Assembly: GCA_963930645.1 (NCBI GenBank)
Contig: OZ005650.1
Location: forward strand, 63,120,718-63,184,717
Reading direction: 5' to 3'
From: Salticus scenicus
Lineage: Eukaryota > Arthropoda > Arachnida > Araneae > Salticidae
DNA: 64,000 bases
The notes below the pieces were generated by a model. The model was given only the letters and a program-made list of their open reading frames with translations, searched no databases and was not told the origin of the DNA. A program made the position numbers and the translations under genes. Positions within the stretch are counted from its first letter, which is position 1. The number at the start of each line of letters is the position of its first letter. Of this stretch, positions 59,486 to 64,000 are shown piece by piece.

Positions 59486-59600
59486 TAAAAACCATAAGAA
59501 TTGTTGCCTGAATATATATTTTATTGAACAAACGTAATGTAGTTCGATTTATAAGTATTAAATGGAAATATAAGTTTTTATATGGATCCTTTTTCAGTGG
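58829..59600 (+). mobile_element. Hairpin-end-like element type E
   Basis: It begins with a hairpin, TAACACTTTCCAATAAAG..TTGAAAAGTGTTT (58829-58860), followed by TGTCTGTCTGTCCGCGC, as in types A-D. Two diverged units of about 165 bp follow: 'ctattgaaaatagagtaaa' and 'ccattgaaaatggagaaaa', each with 'tattccaaa.c.ttg.gttc.atgagag'. The right end is not defined. There is no gene; the frame at 58742-59038 lies on the repeat. Confidence 0.45.
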
Positions 59601-59646
59601 TGCCATGTGAAAGGTAAATAATTATAAGATAAAAAACTTTTTATAA

Positions 59647-60122
59647 ACCATGTTTTTAATTTTTCTGTTGAATCATAGCTGTGGAACAACATTAGCACTT
59701 TATCAATGTGTATAAAATTTTTAAAGTGATAATGATGTCAATTTTTGTGAGATGCATAATTTAACTTTTTACATTTTTTAACGTTCACGTTTTATTAAAT
59801 GTATTTATTTTTATGTCGAAAGAAAATGAACTCGTAATTTTTTTTTTTGGGGGGGGAACAATTAAATTACAGCTAATATTTTAATGGCTATTTTTATAGC
59901 TATTAGGAGATTATTATTTTCGTATTTTAATTAATTAAAAGAAAAATAATCAAAAATTCGAAAATCGGGCTTCAAACTGTTATGTTGTCACCGGGTTCTG
60001 AGCTATTTTGAAAGTTTCAAACGTCTATCTAGTAAGGAAGTTAGTTAAAAATCGATTGCAAGATTTGTACCGAACAAACAAACAAACAAACAAACAAGAA
60101 TCGAAGTTAATAAAAACATGGT
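59647..60122 (-). mobile_element. Type F repeat, copy 3
   Basis: It runs from ACCATGTTTTTAATTTTTC to AAAAACATGGT. Contents in order match copy 1: 'ttaacgttcacgttt', 'atttttatgtcgaaagaaaatg', 'caccgggttctgagcta' and an ACAAACAAACAA run. It is preceded by 'aaataattataagataaaaa'. Confidence 0.65.
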
Positions 60123-60165
60123 AAATAATTATAAGATAAAAAAAAAAAAAAAAAAAACTTTTTAT

Positions 60166-60616
60166 ATACCATGTTTTAAATTTTCTGATGAATCATAGAG
60201 CTCTTATCAATGGGCATAAAATTTTTAAAGTGATAATGACGTCAATTTTTGTGAGATGCATAATTTTACTTTTTATAATTTTTTAACGTTCATGTTTCAT
60301 TAAATGTATTTATTTTTATGTCGAAAGAAAATAAACTCGTAATTTTTTTTTGGCAACAATTAAATTATAGCTAATATTTTAATGGGTATTTTTTTTTATA
60401 GCTATTAGGATGTTATTATTTTCATATTTTAATTAATTATAAGAAAACTAATCAAAAATTCGAAAATCGGACTTCGAAGTATTGTGTTGTCATCGGGTTC
60501 TGAACTATTGTAAAAGTTTTAAATCTCTAGCTAGTAGGGAAGTTAGTTAAAATTCGATTGCAAGATTTGTACCGGACAAAGAAACAGACAAGAATCGAAG
60601 TTAATAAAAACATGGT
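60166..60616 (-). mobile_element. Type F repeat, copy 4, tandem to copy 3
   Basis: It follows copy 3 in the same orientation. The spacer 'aaataattataagataaa' is the same as the one before copy 3, so the pair arose by duplicating a unit of about 515 bp. The internal text is as in copy 3, with a shorter ACAAA run. Confidence 0.65.
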
Positions 60617-60660
60617 AAAAAAATGACCATAGAGAGAAACAACCACCAACTCAAACCCCG

Positions 60661-60755
60661 TGCACAGGCATATTTGAATGTTAATATTGCACTGTTAATA
60701 TTCCTCTATTAAAACGTATAGTAAGAGAAAGTAGTGGGAGTGCTACACCATACTA
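60661..60755 (+). mobile_element. Type A right-end fragment
   Basis: The arm GTAAGAGAAAGT (60721-60732) is followed by AGTGGGAGTGCTACACCATACTA, a decayed second hairpin. Only the right end of the element remains next to the type F pair. Confidence 0.5.
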
Positions 60756-61575
60756 TTCTTTGCTTTATTGATTCATTCATTTATTTATAGTACGTGATTG
60801 CCTAAAGAGTTAACACTGAAATTATCTTTTAAATAGGTTTATTACGTAGTATTCACCAAGTTTTGCTAAATAAAATATTATAATATTAAAATATTTTTCA
60901 AAAATATTTAAATAAATCTACATTTTGTTATTATTTTTATCTCTATATTTTTAAGTCTGTTATTTTGAATTTTATTATTATTATTATTTAATGTTTTCTA
61001 CACAGTAAGTCTATTTTACTTTCAAATTTTTTGGTTAATTTATTATGCACTAAGTCCCCGATTAATCATTGAACATTATTTATTTTATTGAGATAGCTTT
61101 GAACTAACACAAAAAACAGGAGTCTGTTGAATTGCTCAAATGACTAAGAACGACATTTTTAGAATGATTCAAATGTAAGGAAAACAATTTTTTCCTCTTC
61201 ATACATATTGCTAAAAAAAGTGCAATAGGTAGATGAAACACCTAATCATTCTACATGTAGCCGAAAAAGAAAAAGAAAATTGATAAGGGTATCCACACAG
61301 GTAGATGAGGCAAAGCAAATCGGGTGTTTACCATCTGTTCTCCAACTGCTATAACTTTGAATGATGCATAATACCAACCGGCATATCAGGGCATTTATTC
61401 AGAAGTATATTGCACCTGTGAGAACTTAAATGAGATGAATAAACAATGAATAGGATTCAAGCATCAATTTTGACGTTTTAATAATCTGTGATTATTTTAT
61501 TATTTAATTTCTTTTACTCATGGTGAAAAAATAAGTTTTTCTTTTCTTTCTTTCTTTTTTTTTTTTTTTTTTTTT
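60756..61575. other. AT-rich filler, no gene seen
   Basis: (TTA)n near 60974-60987 and a CT/poly-T run near 61541-61579. No coding signature. Confidence 0.5.
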
Positions 61576-62085
61576 TTTTAGCGGTCTGTCTATGCGTCTC
61601 TTATCAGCATAATGTAAAGACAGATATCTGCAAGAAATCAAAATTCCATATACAGTCGGAAACAAAATTGTCCGAGCACTAGCAAAAATTCCTATATAAA
61701 AAAGGTAGAGTTAATACTGTTTTGTTAAATAAATCCTTGTCGAATCCTGTTCTTAGTCAGTCTAAGAACATGAATCTACAAGGATTTATCTAACAAAACA
61801 GTATTAACTCTACTTTTTTAATATAGGAATTTTTGCTTAGTGTTCGGACACTTTTGTTACCGACTGCACTAAATATCTATCAATACTCTATTAGTACTTA
61901 AAACATTTTACTGAAATTAGAAAAGTAGTTCGTACATTTTGATGTACAAAACAATTAAAATACATAACGTCTGCAAGGGATTTTTTTTTTTTTTTTTTTA
62001 AATATATATATATATATAATTTTAGACTGCCCTAAACATAATGAAATAAACATATTTTCTTATATGCATAAAAACGTATACCATA
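61576..62085 (+). mobile_element. Type A body fragment carrying a Tc1-type MITE
   Basis: 'gcggtctgtctatgcgtctc' and 'ttatcagcataatgtaaaga' match type A. After the MITE the text resumes with 'acaattaaaatacataacgtct' and 'agactgccctaaacataatg'. The left end is missing. Confidence 0.5.
61653..61866. mobile_element. Palindromic Tc1/mariner-type MITE, copy 4
   Basis: About 214 bp, starting CAGTCGGAAACAAAATTGTC and ending GTTACCGACTG. The left neighbour is TA but the right TA is lost. The internal arms pair almost fully. It is nested in a type A fragment, as copy 1 is nested in type B. Confidence 0.8.
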
Positions 62086-62094
62086 CCCCTTTTT

Positions 62095-62769
62095 ACTTTC
62101 TCGATAATTTAGAAAAAGTATTGTTTTTGACTAAATTTTTTAAAAGTGAGTTTTTGTCTAATTACAAGTTTTGAGGTTTCCTGATACAGAAAATATAATT
62201 TTTAGTGGCTGATCTGCGTGTTTGTATGTCTGCCTATGTAACTGTGACACTATTATAATCAACTTTAAACTCAAAAAAATATATTATCAGGAAATCTATT
62301 GTCAGGAAATCCTATTTTTGAAATGTAAATCATATGGGAATATTATTTGCAATTTTTATTGATTTTTTTTTTTTTTTTTTTTTTGACAAATAATGTGTGT
62401 ATAGGAACATATTAAAGTATTCAAATTCATTACATCTGTGAGCAAAATTTCTCATTGCTACATTTTATAACGGATTTAGACTCTTTTAAACATAATTAAA
62501 ATAACCCATTTTTTTATATGCATAAAAATGTGTTTTAGATTGAATATGACGCGAAAAGCTTTTACCATTCGCTTACAGAACCCCAAAAAAGAATTCGGAT
62601 ATTTTAGAACCACACTTGAAAATTGCTTGAAATGCATTTAAAATTGTATTATGCCTTTTCATGCTATGCTAAATTTAATTGCGTATTTCGATGGACACAG
62701 GACTACCCATAGATAGTCAAATAAGTTTCAAAGCATGGTTTAGACAAAAATTCTTTAAATAAATTGAAT
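62095..62769 (+). mobile_element. Hairpin-end element type A, left part
   Basis: The left hairpin ACTTTCTCGATAATTTAGAAAAAGT is at 62095, then 'tacaagttttgaggtttcctg', GTGTGTTTGTATGTCTG and 'caggaaatc'. 'caaaaaagaattcggata' near 62584 also occurs in the copy at 40683-42258. It breaks off at a TTAA-type MITE relic. Confidence 0.55.
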
Positions 62770-63090
62770 ATTTTAAAACCCGCTTCATTTACCGTCGCCA
62801 GAAACCTAAGTCAATGTTATTCTATGGGAAATTTTGTTTACTTGTAACTCATTAATTAATACATATTTTTAAATACTGTTATCACATTCAGAAAATTCAT
62901 AACTGTTAAATTGACGGACGTTTTTTTAAAAACGGTTTTTTTTTTAAAATATTTTGTTTTGAAACTGTAAAATGAAAAAATTCACATATTGAAAATTTGT
63001 ATTTTACAAATTCAAAATTAAATATTTAAAATTTCAAAAATCTTTTTTAAAAAACGTCCGTTAATTTAACAGCTGTGAATTTCCTGAATG
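62770..63090. mobile_element. Relic of the 51335-type palindromic MITE
   Basis: 'gtcaatgttattctatggga' and 'cataactgttaaattgacgg' mirror 'ccgttaatttaacagctgtg' across a poly-A/T centre, as in 51335-51783. The right end is eroded. Confidence 0.55.
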
Positions 63091-63768
63091 TGAAAAATTT
63101 CAATGATAAACTTAATCGCTTTATTAATGTGGCAACAATATTGAAACAGAAGAATGAGGAAAGGGGTAGACCTGTCGCACTGTAATTTATGCCAAATAAA
63201 TCTGTTTCCAAAATAAATTTAAAATATTTTTAATGTACTCTGCAAATGTTCAAATACGGTGCTAGTTATCTTACAGCAATTGTGCGTGTAGTTAGTGTAA
63301 GTTTCCAGACACGTCGCAGAGCGATTGAAACGGCAAGATGTTTAAAAAAGTAGTTTCGCTTGGAAATGTGAGACGTGATTTGTTTCTTATTGGTAAAGAA
63401 TGTGTCTGCATGTTGAATGATGGCGTCGATGTCAGGCCTTGTACTGCTTTCCAAACTTTAGAAATACCTAGAATTTTCGAGTAGGAAGTATGGTGCAACC
63501 CCACCCGCTATATTAAGAAATACCTAAAATGCTCGAGTGGAAAGTCTAGTGCCCTCCCCCCCCCTCTCCCCCATATTTCCCAGATTTGGCACCCAGTCAC
63601 TATTTCTTTTTTGTGAAATTGAAGAAACATTTAAGTGACACACAAGGTTTTCTTCGTACAGTGTGTGAAAACAGCAGCTGTCTTAATTGGCAAGGACGTG
63701 ATTTCTACCAAGCCGGTTAAATTAAGTTGGTGAAATATTATTGGGGAAATATGTTAGTGAAAATTAAA

Positions 63769-63813
<45 letters not shown>

Positions 63814-64000
63814 TAATTAGACCTCGAATAAGAGACACAATAAGTTGCGAGTGTTCGTTAGAAAATATCACATTCATTCTTTTTCGGTATTTGAAATGTT
63901 CCAACAGATAATCATTATCAGAAATACACATCAATAGTTCTTAAACATTTATTTCGTTTAATTTAAAGATTAAATAAATAAATAAATAAAGTACAAGATC
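63091..64000. other. AT-rich end of window, no supported gene
   Basis: 63171-63290 resembles the right half of type A elements ('atttatgccaaataaatctg', 'gctagttatcttacagca'). The segment at 63290-63500 is less AT-biased; two overlapping minus frames (62 and 70 codons) are open but match nothing I know. (TA)n lies at 63776-63809 and (TAAA)n near 63972-63990. Confidence 0.4.

Noticed and set aside
63266..63504. Two overlapping minus-strand frames of 62 and 70 codons
   Set aside because: They are in different frames of the same segment with no recognisable domain, and lie next to type A-like sequence.

Overview
This 64 kb window is an extremely AT-rich animal genomic sequence, full of poly-A/T runs and (AT)n microsatellites. 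I recognise one confident protein-coding exon, at 3235-3341 on the plus strand. It begins the N-terminal Rab-binding helix of a RIM-type presynaptic active-zone protein. Its 5' side is a GC- and CpG-rich promoter/5'UTR block (about 2985-3234) inside AT-rich DNA. No further RIM exon (zinc finger, PDZ, C2) is visible downstream, so the remaining roughly 60.6 kb is best read as one very long first intron. RIM implies a bilaterian animal. The large, repeat-filled intron and the DNA-transposon-dominated repeats suggest an arthropod, plausibly a chelicerate such as a spider, but that is inference.

Layout. 1-1.4 kb: degenerate tandem repeats and a type A hairpin-end element. 1.4-3.0 kb: AT-rich upstream DNA. 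3.0-3.35 kb: promoter, two upstream ATGs and RIM exon 1. 3.5-3.8 kb: a second GC-richer patch with CCAAT and GC-box-like motifs. 3.8-11 kb: mostly microsatellites. 11.5-28 kb: dense, nested type A-D hairpin-end elements, a tRNA-derived SINE, a 262-bp tandem array and a 200-N assembly gap. 28-33 kb: AT-rich DNA with small MITEs. 33.4-39.3 kb: a tandem segmental duplication of about 3 kb whose two copies serve as empty-site controls for three later transposon insertions. 40.7-53 kb: more type A/B elements, a TIR element and a dead non-LTR retrotransposon. 55-64 kb: another repeat family (type F) with a 148-bp two-variant satellite, a GC-richer patch near 58.2 kb, and more type A copies.

The most interesting structure is the group called here hairpin-end elements. 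Types A, B, C and D differ in internal sequence but share one architecture. The left end is an inverted repeat folded around a short loop. The right end is the complementary single arm, followed in A-C by a second small hairpin of the form GTGTG-loop-CACAC. All contain a phrase with TGTCTG-like repeats, then ATCTCAAGAACAAAT-like sequence. No open reading frame for a transposase is visible in them. Type B copies also carry an AGGTGGCGC core resembling the CTCF recognition core, so this family may have spread insulator-type sites through the intron. All repeat family labels are descriptive names from this window alone; no database was searched.
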